Assembly: GCA_003339415.1 (NCBI GenBank)
Contig: PDHQ01000186.1
Span: 1-52,841, forward strand
Direction: 5' to 3'
DNA from: Ophiocordyceps camponoti-saundersi (nom. inval.)
Taxonomy: Eukaryota; Ascomycota; Sordariomycetes; Hypocreales; Ophiocordycipitaceae
DNA: 52,841 nt
The position numbers and the translations under genes were made by a program. A model generated the notes under the pieces. The model saw only the letters and a list, made by a program, of their open reading frames with translations. It searched no databases and was not told the origin of the DNA. Within the stretch, counting starts at the first letter, position 1; each line of letters starts with the position of its first letter. Below, one piece after another: positions 12,201 to 23,599 of the stretch.

Positions 12201-13690
12201 TTACGCTTACCTTAAGATTTAGTATAAGGGAGGCGTTAATATTAGGTATTTTAATATTCCTATATTTATTAAGATAGCTTTCCGCGAGAAAGTTCCTTAA
12301 GAAGCCCCGGCTTTTATTAAAATAGAAATAAGTACTACGTCTCCTCTTAAGTTTTTTCTTTATTACTTTATTAAAGCTAGAAAGAGAGAGTACTAGGAGA
12401 AGACGCTAGGGGAACCCCGAGTTACTTATATCCTAACTAAGATCGCGCACCTAAAGGGCTCTTTTTTTAACTATTTAATTTAAGGGAAACGCCCTAAATA
12501 CTATAAGGCTTTTTTTATCTTAATTTTTAGTTAACGTAACCCGAGGTTATATACTTATTACTTATAATTATAAATAATAACTATTACTTATTATAGGGAA
12601 TATATATTAACGCTATTTTATAAGTATATTTCGATATATAGCTAAGAGGGTTATAATTATTCTAATTATATTTAGAATAAGATTAAGGCGGCTATCTATA
12701 ATTAGCGTTAGCACTCTAAGTATACTTATAAGGTAGAGATTAGTAAGGCCTTATAGATAGTAAGTTACTTTATCGGTAGCTAGGATATTTTTACTAACTC
12801 CGTTATATATGAGAACTATCTAAATCCTTAAGTTACGCCTTACTTAATTAAGGATATACCGAATCCGTTCCTAAATAACGGTTTAGAGCTTAAAAAGGGT
12901 AATAAGTAGCCTAATATTAAGGAGCGGGCTCGAAAAGTCCTAGAATTAAAGTAAAGTAATTTATTATAAGTATAAGGGTCCGGTAAAGAAGTTAAAATAA
13001 AAAAGAGTTATTATACCTTCGTTTAAGTATATTATCTAAATTAAAATACTTTCCCCTTCCTCCCCGTAGATATTAAGTAAGAAAGGTTACGGGTATTTAA
13101 AGCCTATATAATAACCGTAAGACGGTTTTAATATAAAGGGCTTTTTCTACTTTAGTAATCTAAGGGAGCTAAACTTTAAAGGTGTTTTTTTTAGCTTAGT
13201 TTAAATATCGAAGAGACCGTCCCTAATAACTGCTTTATTAATTTAGTTACTAAGAGATATATAACTCCTTAAAATTATTTAATTAAGGGCTTTAGTACTT
13301 AAAACCTAATTCTTATTTATTTCGGCGTTAAATTCCTCCCTAGCTAGGAGGGTAGTAGTTTTAATAGAGGGGGGTATTTTCCCTTATAGAAGCTAATTAT
13401 CTAAGTTAGAGGACTACTATCTATCTTCCGCTTAATAGAACTTTTTAAGATAATCTTTAAAAACTATTCTTTTAAAGTTAATCTTATTTAGTATTTTTAA
13501 AAGCATAGAACTATATCGGTATACTATTAGCTTACCGGCGTATATAATTATAGAGACGAGGGATTCGAATTTATCGTTTACTTTATCCTATACTTACGGT
13601 ATATTAGCTTAAGAAACCGAAATCCGGATAACGCTAGCTATTATACCTTCGTTAATACCCCTTTTTTAAAGTTCTGCGATAGTCTATTTT
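9300..13690 (+). pseudogene. RIP-ruined ~1,460-codon gene of large element (unidentified protein)
   Basis: Reading the frame whose codons start at positions congruent to 1 modulo 3, the sequence stays protein-like for about 4.4 kb with no frameshift. The stops are only TAA/TAG, as expected from RIP of CAA, CAG and TGG. Legible pieces include NKCASGIYYNRSGRIKYNMP (9481-9540), VIGDGSLGA (near 10400), EEVP-type charged segments near 12290, ARKREY (near 12380), GEPRVTYILTKIAHLKGS (12410-12463), EETVPNNCFINLVTKRYITP (near 13210-13270) and a C-terminal FEFIVYFILYLRYISLRNRN (near 13567). The N-terminal part has a possible Cys/His region and the middle is rich in Lys/Arg. The start codon is lost. I recognise no family. 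Its repetition elsewhere and its 3' minisatellite suggest a transposable-element protein (inference). Confidence 0.75.
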
Positions 13691-14335
13691 AAGGTAGCTA
13701 ATAAACTTAATAAATTAGAATAGGTTTAAGAACGATTTCTTAATATATCTCGTCTCTTATAGCGTAATTAGCTAAGTAAATAATAAACCTAAAAACGAAT
13801 TTACTAATAGTATCTTAGTTAATAGCCGCTATATTTCTTCTATAGCTAGTAATATTCTCCCTTAGCTATTAGAAAGAGATTAATTAGCTACTATTATCTT
13901 TAGCTAATAAGAATTCTACTTACTTCGACTTTATATATTTTTTATATCCTCGGCTTAGTTTATAATAACTCTTTATTACTTCTTCTATAAGAGAAATCTT
14001 AAATTATCTTTTAGTTCCTTTATAAGGGTTTTATAGTTATACTTATATTCCTTCGTAAGCTTAATTATAAACTTATTACCCGGATAGCTTTAAAATAGCT
14101 CTTTATATATCGTAATATTTTTAGGAGTTCCTATATTTAGATATAATTTATAAAATACTATTTATAAAACGTACTATAGTATAATATCTATATATAAGCT
14201 AAGGGATATATAGTCTTAGTTATTATATCGCTTAACTATTTAGGTAAATTTATCCGAATAATACTTTTATATTTCTTATATTTACCTATTTACCGCGCTA
14301 GTATTTAGTACTAAGTAGTAATACTAGCGTAATAA
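13500..14335 (+). repeat. 3' region of large element, copy 2 (uninterrupted)
   Basis: This starts within the last codons of the ruined frame and runs through a non-coding 3' region to the minisatellite. It aligns with 5960-6436 plus 7429-7860. Landmarks are CTTCGTTAATACCCC, TATATCTCGTCTCTTATAGC, GCTATTAGAAAGAGAT, TTCTTCTATAAGAGAAATC and GCGCTAGTATTTAGTACTAA. The collinearity of two independent copies shows that CDS end, 3' region and minisatellite move as one unit. Confidence 0.8.
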
Positions 14336-14655
14336 AAACCTATTAACTGCTTATCTTATCCCTTAAGGGATAAACCTATTAACTGCTTATCTTATCTACT
14401 AAGGGATAAACCTCTTAAATACTATTTTTCTCCCCTAAGGGATAAACTTATTAAATACTATTCTTATCCTCTAAGGTATAAAACCGTTAATTACTATTCT
14501 TATCCCTTAAGGGATAAACTTATTAAATATTATTCTTCTCCCCTAAGGAATAAAACCGTTAACTGCTATTCTTATCTTATAAGGTATAAACTTATTAACT
14601 GCTATTCTTAAGATAAACCTATTTACTACTTTTCTTATCCCTTAGTAGATAAACT
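14336..14655 (+). repeat. Minisatellite tail of element copy 2
   Basis: About nine units of the minisatellite (TTAACTGCTTATCTTATCCC, then TTAAGGGATAAACC and variants) follow immediately after the conserved 3' region. The position relative to the element is the same as in copy 1. Confidence 0.85.
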
Positions 14656-15660
14656 TATTACTGTTTATTACTTTTTTATACCTATTAAATTAGTTATGCT
14701 AGATAAGTTATCTAAGCAGGGTATAAAACGCCCTCTTCTCTTCCTCTCTCTCTTTTCTTCTTCCTTCTTCCTTTATCCTTTTCCTCTTTTTTTTTTCTTA
14801 TATAAATTCTTTTATAAGAAAAGAAATATAGAATTTTTTTTTACTTTTAATTATAATATACTAAAAGGGCGTTATTACCTTCTTAAGATTCTAACTATAT
14901 ACGCGCTAATATTAGCTATAATAAACGCTTTTAGTATTAATATAAGTATTCGCTTACAGATTTTATATATAACCTAAAATAATATATTTTTCTTCTTCTA
15001 TAGATATTAGAATAATAGGCACTTACGCTACTTATAAGAAATATTATTCTTCTAGCTAAAACTACTATATTTACTTAGCTAGTAGCTATTTAAATTATAT
15101 ATAGCTATATATATTTTAAGGCCTTAGTTATATAAAGTTATAATAATTAGAATACTACGCCTTACTAAAAGTATAGCTATCTAAAAACTAAAGTATATCT
15201 ATTCTAATATTATATATCGCTTCCTAGCTTTTAATATAGTGCTTATATAAGCTATTTATAAGCTAGCCTTAGGCGATAATATTCTTTCTAGCGTTTAATA
15301 AAAATAGCTAAAATAATAGTATAGCTTGCTAATATAATCGCCGATAACGATAATATTACGAAGGATAGAGAGATTATAAAACTCGAGTATTCCCCCGAGC
15401 CTCCGAATAAGTAAGTTAGTCTCCTCTTACTAGAGTATCTCGAGCACTTTATATAGTAGCCGGGGGGTATACTATACCTTTTTACTTTAACTACGGCCTA
15501 GTAAGCTTAGGTAAACGCGGAGAAAAGATATCGGTTTAGAAAATAACTTCTCCTTTATATAAAGAAAAGAAAAATAATATATAGTAAATATAAAAATAAT
15601 ATTTACGTAAATAATAATATAAAATATAAGTAAAAATAAAAAAAAAATATAATAATAAAA
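14656..15660. other. No supported gene; AT-rich relic DNA
   Basis: An ATG-started stop-free stretch of 93 codons at 14696-14977 is the longest in the window. It has a homopolymer-like Leu/Phe/Ser composition from a polypyrimidine tract, no family resemblance, and is likely chance. A GC-richer patch at 15340-15530 (ATTCCCCCGAGCCTCCG, GTAGCCGGGGGG) may be an old transposon remnant. Confidence 0.5.
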
Positions 15661-16590
15661 AAGAAGTATATTAATAACTAGGAGTTAGATAACTTTACCT
15701 CTAAGTATAAGTTCGGTTTCGAACTCCCTAGATAATTATCCTTAAAAAGGTTTTATAAAACTATCTTTAACTATATCGAAAGTTTAAATCTAAGTAATCT
15801 TAATATTATTTTTCTTAAATCTGCCCTCCTAATTAATATTAATAAATATTAATATATCGTAGCTTAAGCGATAGCTTTAACGTTTCTTCTTTAAGTAAGT
15901 ATATTACTTATATATTATTATATCCTTATTATCTTTAAGTTAATTATCGCTAAAGTTAAGCGTTTCTAAAGTAGTTATTTATTTAAGCTTAGTAATCTCT
16001 TATAAGGTAGTAGTTAATAGTTATTAATAGTAATAAGTTTATATTAACTAGTAATACCTTAGTAGGCTTTAGTTATATACTAGTAATAGCTTATAAAGTT
16101 ATAATAGCTAAATATTATAGCCTCTTATTAGTATATTCTTCCTTTATACTTAGGTTTAGAGTAAGCGTTTTATTAAGTTATTATAATATTTATTTAAATA
16201 TTAGTAAGTATATTTAAGTTAAGGAGTTATTAATTATATATATAATATTTATAAGAACGTATTTCGTCGAATAGATAGAATCTAAGATAAGTATTAAGTA
16301 GAAGAAAAATATCCGGGCTAGATAATTAAAATATGCTCTTTAGTTAACGGGATCTTATTAGTTACGAAGGATATTTCTTATAATAAATATGCTCGATAGC
16401 TAAAGGTATAAAGATATCGCAAATCCGAAATAAAAATTAAGATTAAAGAGAACTTTCTATTATATAATTATAGCTATTTTAAAAGGGAGCTTAAATAAGC
16501 TTCGCTATTTATAGCGTATTAAAGTAGTGCGATTAAGTAAGTAAATAGCTAGATACTTATATACGAAGAACCGTAACTCCTAATCCTAGG
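15661..16590 (+). pseudogene. RIP-ruined coding relic, ~310 codons, unidentified
   Basis: The frame beginning at 15661 reads as protein if TAA/TAG are taken as former Gln/Trp. Pieces include ELDNFTSKYKFGFELP, LNLSNLNIIFLKSALL, and a long Gln-rich stretch at about 16000-16120. Then comes RRKISGLDN and, near 16415, SQIRNKN. The Gln-rich stretch is dense in TAA/TAG, which is why the frame looks so broken. It runs up to MITE copy 2, which may have truncated it. No family was recognised, and the start and end are not defined. Confidence 0.55.
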
Positions 16591-16599
16591 TAATTATAG

Positions 16600-17145
16600 T
16601 TTTTAACTAGCATAAGGGGGATCTCTAGCTATAAGGGGATAAGCTAGATCGAAATTCTCTATCGGGAAAATAATAGGAAGGCGATTTTCTATATAAAGAT
16701 AAAAGAAATAAGAAAAAAAGAAGAGAGAACTATTTAATAAAGTATTTAAAACTTTAAGAATAGAGTTTTAATTAGTAATTTATCGTATAAAAGTATAATA
16801 TTTAAAAAAAAAAGCTATAATTCTATTTAGTAAAGTTTTATTATAACTCCTCTCTAAGATATAACTTACGATTAACGACTTTTTTAATAGCTATTAAGAT
16901 AAGGTTAAGGGCTAATTTTTCGTTAATTCCTTCCTCTCTCTTAGCCCGAGGGAAACTAATCTACGCTTTATACTTAGTTATAGTCCTTATCCTCTCTTAA
17001 CCGCCCTTTATATTCTAATACTTAGATCTCTTAGAATAAAAAAAAAGGTTAAGAGACTATTTAATTAAATTTTATATAAGCCTCTAATAGCTCCCTATAT
17101 AAAGCTAATATAGTTTCCCTTTTAAGGATCTCTGCTACCGTTACT
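16600..17145 (+). mobile_element. MITE family M, copy 2 (5' end missing)
   Basis: It aligns with MITE copy 1 from GGGGGATCTCTAGCTATAAG onward, through TCTATATAAAGATAAAAG, AACTATTTAATAAAG, TCTATTTAGTAAAG and GACTATTTAATTAAAT, and ends near GCTACCGTTACTATAAA. The 3' TIR is degraded. The 5' ~130 bp with the TIR is not recognisable and is replaced by the preceding coding relic. Confidence 0.75.
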
Positions 17146-17990
17146 ATAAAATACCTAATAACTCCTTAATTATAGTTTATTAATTTGCTATTAATATAAT
17201 CCTTAAAGGTATCCTTTATAATTTATACTTACGTACTCTTATACTTATTATTTCTTCTTAATATCGCTATCTCTCTTCCTTAGTATACCCTATATACGCT
17301 CGCCTTACTACCTATCTTTTTTTTTATTCTATTATAAATTTATAAGTTATATCCTAATCTTTCCTACTTATAGTATAACTTATAGTTTTCCCTAGTTATA
17401 ATATAACTTATAATTTTCCCTACTTATAATATTATTAATTCTCTCTCTAATTACTATATATATATATATAAGAGCTAGTTATAAACTTATATTCTAACTA
17501 GATAAAACTTTATATAATAATCTTAATACTTTATACTGCCCCTACCTTATTATATATTCCCTTTTACTTTCGTTTTCCTTCTAATACGTTCCTTTATTCT
17601 CCCTTCTATATTTCGCCTTTTTATTATTATCCTTATATTATAATTATAATCTTAATAATAAATAATATTTATTTTTATTACCTTAATATAATTTTACGCG
17701 TAGACCCTAATATATTTTCTTATAAAATATCTTACTATAATAGATACCTATATATATATATAATATTACCTCGTAACTTATATATACTCGCTACCCGATA
17801 TATCTTTTATTCCTATACCTCCCCTTATTATAAAAATACTAAAAGACTAATACTAATTTATCCTTTTTTCGCTTAAATAACGCTCTATATTAAGTAAGCT
17901 ATTATACCTACTTATAATATTACGAAAAGCCCGCTAGGTTTATAAAATAAAGAATATAATACTAAGAAATTTCTATACTAAAAGGGCAAA
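17146..17990. other. No recognisable gene; short tandem duplication
   Basis: This is AT-rich DNA with a (TA)n run near 17457. At about 17376-17432 a ~28-bp sequence containing ATAACTTATAGTTTTCCCTA is repeated twice in tandem. No coding frame could be followed. Confidence 0.5.
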
Positions 17991-17994
17991 GTAA

Positions 17995-18250
17995 CGGTAA
18001 ATAAATTAAGAAGAATTAGAAGATTCCTAGAAAGAGAAGACGAAAGCTTATGCTCGGATTACCCGTATAAAGAAGCTTACTATTAAAGCCGTAAAAATCG
18101 ATAAGAGGAAGAAAACTAGCTTACCCCCTAAGGATCTAAGTCCTAACTAAGACTTAATTATTACGGCGTTTACGCGATATTCTATAACCTTAGTTACTTA
18201 TAATAAGTAACTAGATATTAATAAAATATCTACTAATAAACTATAAAAAG
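17995..18250 (+). pseudogene. Short RIP-ruined coding relic, Lys/Arg-rich
   Basis: The frame starting at 17995 gives an uninterrupted-looking peptide of about 85 residues, with a few TAA/TAG at presumed Gln/Trp sites. It includes ARITRIKKLTIKAVKIDKRK (near 18055-18110) and ITAFTRYSITLVTYNK. The peptide is basic. It is probably the remnant of a transposon-encoded or DNA-binding protein, but no family is recognisable. Confidence 0.45.
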
Positions 18251-18524
18251 AATATACTAATAATAAAAATATTAACGATAAAAGTATTAATAGTTAATAT
18301 ATTAATAATTAATATAATATTTTTATATAAATAGTAATAATTATTACTTCTAAGTAATAGTATAAAATTCTTTTATTACTAGCTTAAAAGCTATATATTT
18401 TAATAGTAGTTATAAATATACTTTAGCTATAAAATAAAAACTATATAGTCGAGTTTACTCTATAGTAAATACCTATAATATCTATATACTCTTTTACGTA
18501 ACCGTTATCTTTAACTTATATATA

Positions 18525-19052
18525 TTAGGATATATAGCTATACCGTATACGGTAATAAGCTTAATTAGTATCCTTTATTATAAAAGCGATAATATATTTA
18601 TTTTCTATATAAAGATAAAAAGGGGAGAGATAAAAGTATAGGAATTATCTAACTAAATTTTTAAAACTTTATAATAACGGTTAACTTACTTACTCGCTAT
18701 ATAAAAGTCTAAGGTTCGAAGTAAATCTCTAATTCGGTTTAGTAAAGTTTTACTTATAAGCCCTCTCTAATACTTAACTTATAATATATAACTTTTAGGA
18801 ATATTATAAAAATAAGCTTTAGGGCTAATAACTAGCCTAATTCTTCTTTTCTCGAGGGAAACTAAATAGCACTATATACTTTATAATAACCGCTATCTTA
18901 TCTTAGGCGCCTTTTATTACCCTTATCTATATAAGGTATTAGGAGATAAAAAAATACTAACGACTATTTAATCTATCTTAGCGTAAGCCTCTATTAGTAT
19001 TTTATATTCGTATAGCGCCTGCCTTCCTTAGGTATTACTATTACCGCCGTCG
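18525..19052 (+). mobile_element. MITE family M, copy 3 (diverged, 5'-truncated)
   Basis: It shares with the other copies TCTATATAAAGATAAAAAGG, TTCGGTTTAGTAAAGTTTTA, CCCTCTCTAATACTTAACTT, CTCGAGGGAAACTAAATAG and a 3' end TATTACCGCCGTCGAA. The 5' TIR is not seen, and the 3' TIR is damaged. Confidence 0.7.
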
Positions 19053-19234
19053 AACTGCCCTTTACTAGATAACTTCTACCTTATAAAATCGACTATAGCT
19101 AGAGCCTTACTCTTATCTCTAAAAACTACCGTTATCTAAGAACTCCCCCCCCTTATATAACTTTACGCTTACTCCCTATATATTCTTCCTTTACTAACGC
19201 GCTTACTCTTTTTCTCCTTTATAATAAACTAAAC

Positions 19235-19237
<3 letters not shown>

Positions 19238-19266
<29 letters not shown>
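19238..19266. repeat. (AT)n microsatellite
   Basis: This is an uninterrupted AT dinucleotide tract of about 29 bp, the longest of several in the window. RIP of (CA)n or (TG)n repeats would give such tracts. Confidence 0.9.
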
Positions 19267-19269
<3 letters not shown>

Positions 19270-19324
19270 CTTATAATAACTAACTTAAGATAATATTATA
19301 ATAATCCTAGAATCCGATATTATA

Positions 19325-19946
19325 ATTTAGCGCGGGAAGAAGGATACCCTTAGCAAGTATAGTAGATACCTTAAGAGCGTAACTTCTTATTTAACTATAG
19401 CCTTTAAATAATATAAGGGGTAATCTTTAGCTTTTTAGGGATAAGTTAGATAGTAATTCTTTATAAAGAAAGCGATAAGAAGTCGGATTTCTATATAAAG
19501 ATAAGAGGAATAAGGGAAAAGAAGGAGGGAACTATTTTACCGAAAATAGAAAATTATAAAAGAAGTATATAAATTAGTAATTTATAGTATTAAATTCTAG
19601 TATTTAAAATAAGGTTATAATTCCGTTTAGTAAAGTTTTACTATAAGTTCTCTTTAAAACTTAACTTATAATTTACGACTTTTAGGATAGCTATAAAAAT
19701 AAGGTTAAGGACTAATTATTAGTTAATTCCTTCCTCCCTTAACGGAAACTAATCTATACTATATATCTAATATCGTAATAATTCTTATCTTATCTTAACC
19801 GCCTTTCTTATTCCTATTATTATAAACTCTAAAAAGAAAAAAAAAGTTCCGGAACTATTTAATTTAACCGTTTCTATGCCCTTCGTTTTACCTTAGGTAA
19901 GGCTAACGTATATCTTTCTTTATTATCTCTACTACCGCCGCTAAAG
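19325..19946 (+). mobile_element. MITE family M, copy 4 (full length)
   Basis: This copy of about 622 bp starts ATTTAGCGCGGGAAGAAGG and ends CTACCGCCGCTAAAG, so both terminal inverted repeats are present. Internal blocks are as in copies 1 and 5 (GATACC, GCGTAACTTCTTA, TATATAAAGATAAGAGG, CCGTTTAGTAAAG, GGAACTATTTAATTTAA). Its length agrees with copies 1 and 5 to within a few bases. Confidence 0.88.
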
Positions 19947-22689
19947 TATCTATCTATAATATATATATATATTTCCGTATTTATACTTATAAAAAAAAGT
20001 ATTAAAGAAATTATATAGGGTTTTATAATATATATTTTAGTATTCTTAACGCCCTACTATTAAAGATACGATTAGTATAGCTACTAGCACTATTTAGCAC
20101 TACCCCCTTTTTATTCTATATAAATTATTATTTTAGGTTAAAATAAGTATAACCGCCCTCCTTTTTTAACGTAGTTATTATTTCTTTCTTAATCTATTAG
20201 TTCCCTTACTATACTAAAATTATCTCTTTATAGCTTTTTATATTTTTTTTCCTTATATATATATATAATAGAAAAAAGAAAAGTTAGATAATTTAGTAAA
20301 AGAATTAAATTATAGCTTTTAGGAAATAAAAGTATATAAGGATAATATTAATAATAAGTCTAACCTACCTTATATATATTAAATTAAACTCTAACTAAGC
20401 TTACTAGCGCTCGCTTTTATAAGCTATTATAAATAAATAATACTTATCTCTACTTACTTCTCCTACCCTATATTCGCTAAACGCGTAATATATCCTTACT
20501 TTCTTTTCTTTAATATATATATTTAAATATATTTTTAATTTATTATTCTTTCTTATATAAACTTTAGTTATACTCCCGCCTAGGTATATAATTATATTTT
20601 TTAATAAATATTTCTAAAAATAAACCCCTCGAACCTTCTTACTCGCGGTCTTATATACTTTACTAACGTTAGCTATATGCTATTATTAAGCCTATACTCC
20701 CTATAATATCTAGTATAAGCTATTTACTTAGCTATATACGGTTACTTCCCGTAAAACTCGATATACTTTCTTATAAAGTAAAATTAAATATAAATAATAC
20801 TTAGCGAAATAACTAGAAATTACGATTTATCTTTACTACGATCTTATAATCCCCTTATATCTCTACTAATATATCCCCTTATATATATATTTTACTATAA
20901 TTTTACTTACGAGTTTTTCTTTTTCTTTATCCTTTCTCTTTATATACGTATATACTCTTATATGCCCGTATATAACGTAAAAGACTTTATTTTATAATAC
21001 GATCCTCCCTTATTATATATATTTAAAGCTTATAGCTAGACTTTTCGGCGATTAATAAGACCTATATTAAAGATATATTACTACTAATTAAACCCGGATC
21101 CTAGTATAAACTAGATTATAACTATAGCCTCTCCTTTAGCGACTTTAACTATTACGAATATACTATAAGAATTATATATTATAATAATCTAACTATATTC
21201 GTAGATTTTTTATCTTTAAGACTAGTTAAACCCTTCCCCTTACTTAAAGGCTAATAGGACTTATTATAAAGGATTAACTACCTTACGGAATACCGCTTAA
21301 ACTTTTTAACCTAGCGGTAAGGCCTCTTATAAACCTTTCTAGCTACTTACCCCGGTAAGATAGCCGAATACCGAAACTTAGGGGCGTTTAATAACTTTAG
21401 ATATATACTCCCTTCTAATTATACTACTCGGTTTTAGGAAAAGCCTAAAACTATTATAATTTCCCTTAATAGTCCTAAAAGCTTTATAAGTAAGACGGAA
21501 CGTAGGAGTATCTTTTACTATTAGTAGTTAGGTTTAGGTTAATTATACTACTCCCTATGCCTATACCTATTATAATATAGGAGTAAATGCCCGTTTTTCT
21601 TATAGTCTTTATTTCGCTAGAATACGTAGCGAAGCGCCTTACTCCTATACCTATTCCTATTTCCCCCGTCCCTTTTATTAATATTTAAGTTTATAAGGCG
21701 GGTTCGGTACGTAAATACCTAAATATTATATTAGTTATCTACCTTATCGTAAAATTATTTAGAATAATACTAATAGAAACTAAGAATTACTATCTTATCC
21801 TTACTAGGATTTTTACCTACCTCCTAGCTTTTATTAATATATACCCCTAACTATTTTACTAGGATTTCGCCTACTACGGTTTTTCTCTTTTCCCTCCTTC
21901 TTCGTAGCTTAGAATTTTTATTTATAATACTAATATTATTATTTACTTAACGTCTCCTTTCCGTAATAATATTTAGTAAATATAGCTATTATAATATTTA
22001 TATTATATTAACTAATTAAATATTCCTATACCTCTTAAAAAATTCTTTATTAAATTTTCTAACTTTCTCCTTATAGCGCTTTCTTATCCCTATCGCTATT
22101 CTCTAAAAACGTATAACTACGATAATAGCACGGTCTTATAAAACTTAACTATATCTAATAAGTTATTACTTTATTAACTTTTCTATTTTATATATTTAAA
22201 TATTAAAATAAAAGCTAAATATTATAAAAGAAACTCTAAAACCGATATTAAGCTTAAAAAGAATAATACTAAACCTAATATAAAAACGATAAATACTAAG
22301 GTTAAAAAATAATCTAAACTTATATCTATAAGCTATACTTCTTATTCTCCTTATCTCCCTTCCTTTTTATATTATATACTTACTAATTATAAGCTTTATT
22401 TAAAAACTAGCCCCTTCCGCTTTTTAAAATAACTAATAACTAGTTAGGTTACCTCTATAATATTACGCTCCTAAATATTAAGGTCGAAGATATTCTAACT
22501 ATCCGTATTAAAAAATCGTTAAAAAATAAATTATCTCCTTCTTCTAATAAAAAGCTAGCGTTTAAAAAAGCTAAGCGAAATAGTTTACTTAAAGAAATAG
22601 TCTAGGTGCTACTATTATAAAACTCTAAAGCTAGCCTTCCTTTTATTATATTACGTTTTATAACTATATACTAATATATATCTTATAAG
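19947..22689. other. Unassigned RIP-mutated DNA, possible decayed coding
   Basis: This stretch of about 2.7 kb has alternating AT-rich and moderately GC-rich parts. Between about 21050 and 21660 the composition (many CCT, GCC and CGG triplets, and a few TGC such as CTCCCTATGCC) resembles the coding relics elsewhere. However, I could not follow one frame convincingly. No repeat of it was found in the window. Confidence 0.45.
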
Positions 22690-23590
22690 TAATAGTAGCG
22701 GATACTTATAGCGCGTAATTATTAAATTTAGTAATAGTTACCTTATAGCTAGTAACGTTTATAAGGTTAAAAAGTATAGCGTATTTATCGTTATTAATAA
22801 CTTAGCTAATATTAGCGGCTTATATCGTAGTAATTAGATAGCTAATAATCCGGTTAAGAACGTAACTAAATTATATAAAGTGCGGGATATCGTTAAATAT
22901 AAAATACTTAATATTAACGCGTAAAAGCGGAAATTTAGCCTTAGCCTTAACTAGTTACTTTTTAAGATAAAAATAGCGATATAGCTTATCCGTACTTAGA
23001 TAAGGATAACGGAGGTGCTACTCTTATCGATAGCGATATAAATATAGATAACGTTATCTTAAAATTATAAAAAAGCGATAACTAAGCGATAGAGAATATA
23101 AGCGATATAGAAGGAGAGTAAAATAACGCCGAACTTTAAATTAGCGGCGGCGGTCTCAGGGCGCTTAAGAAAATCTTATAAGCTACCTACCCGCTTTATT
23201 TATTCTACTCTAAACCTAGCTTTAATAAGGAGCCCGGCTCTAGTAGTAAATAGCTAGTATAATAAAAAAGAAGAAGAAGGCTTTAGTTAAAATTTATAAG
23301 ATAATCACGCTTAACGCGTACGCCCTATAAATAATAAGCGACTACGAGCGGCTGCTCCTCGGCTAGGCTTAGTTATTAGCGCTATCTATCGCGTATATAT
23401 CTTTCCGGATATACGTAAGCGAGCTGCTTAAAGCGCGCGAGGTAGCGGGGCGTGCGATTAAGACTATTAGCGTGCGGGAAGAGAGCGAGAAGCTAAACGT
23501 CTAAGTTACCTATCTTAACCTTATAATTATATTTCTAAAGGCGGGCGCGATTAATAAGCAGGGTACTCTAAGCGCCCGATATATAGAGGT
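22690..23590 (+). pseudogene. RRP5: RRP5 (rRNA biogenesis protein) fragment, RIP-ruined
   Basis: Rrp5 is a nucleolar protein with S1 RNA-binding repeats and C-terminal HAT (half-a-TPR) repeats that is needed for processing 18S and 5.8S pre-rRNA. From 22700, the frame congruent to 2 modulo 3 reads as the last S1 domain: YKVKKYSVFIVINN, ANISGLY, PVKNVTKLYKVRDIVKYKIL and AQKRKFSLSL. In the intact family, VSGLCHRSEM..PV.D..KLY..GD.VKAK.L..D..KR..SL.L is typical. Near 23000-23140 is an acidic linker, and near 23145 is SGGGLRAL. From 23337 another frame gives SDYERLLLG, LLKAREVAGRAIKTISVR and EESEKLNV, which match the start of the HAT region (ADFERLLLGQP, KAREIAERAL, REE.EKLNVW). TAA/TAG stand for Gln/Trp. 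The N-terminal S1 domains and most HAT repeats are absent. An indel or intron shifts the frame between the two parts. It ends where repeat family D starts. Confidence 0.88.
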
Positions 23591-23599
23591 ATCTTTATT

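Noticed and set aside
14696..14977. 93-codon ATG-started open frame, longest in the window
   Set aside because: It is driven by a polypyrimidine tract giving Leu/Phe/Ser runs, has no family resemblance, and sits alone in RIP-mutated DNA. A chance open stretch is the simpler reading.
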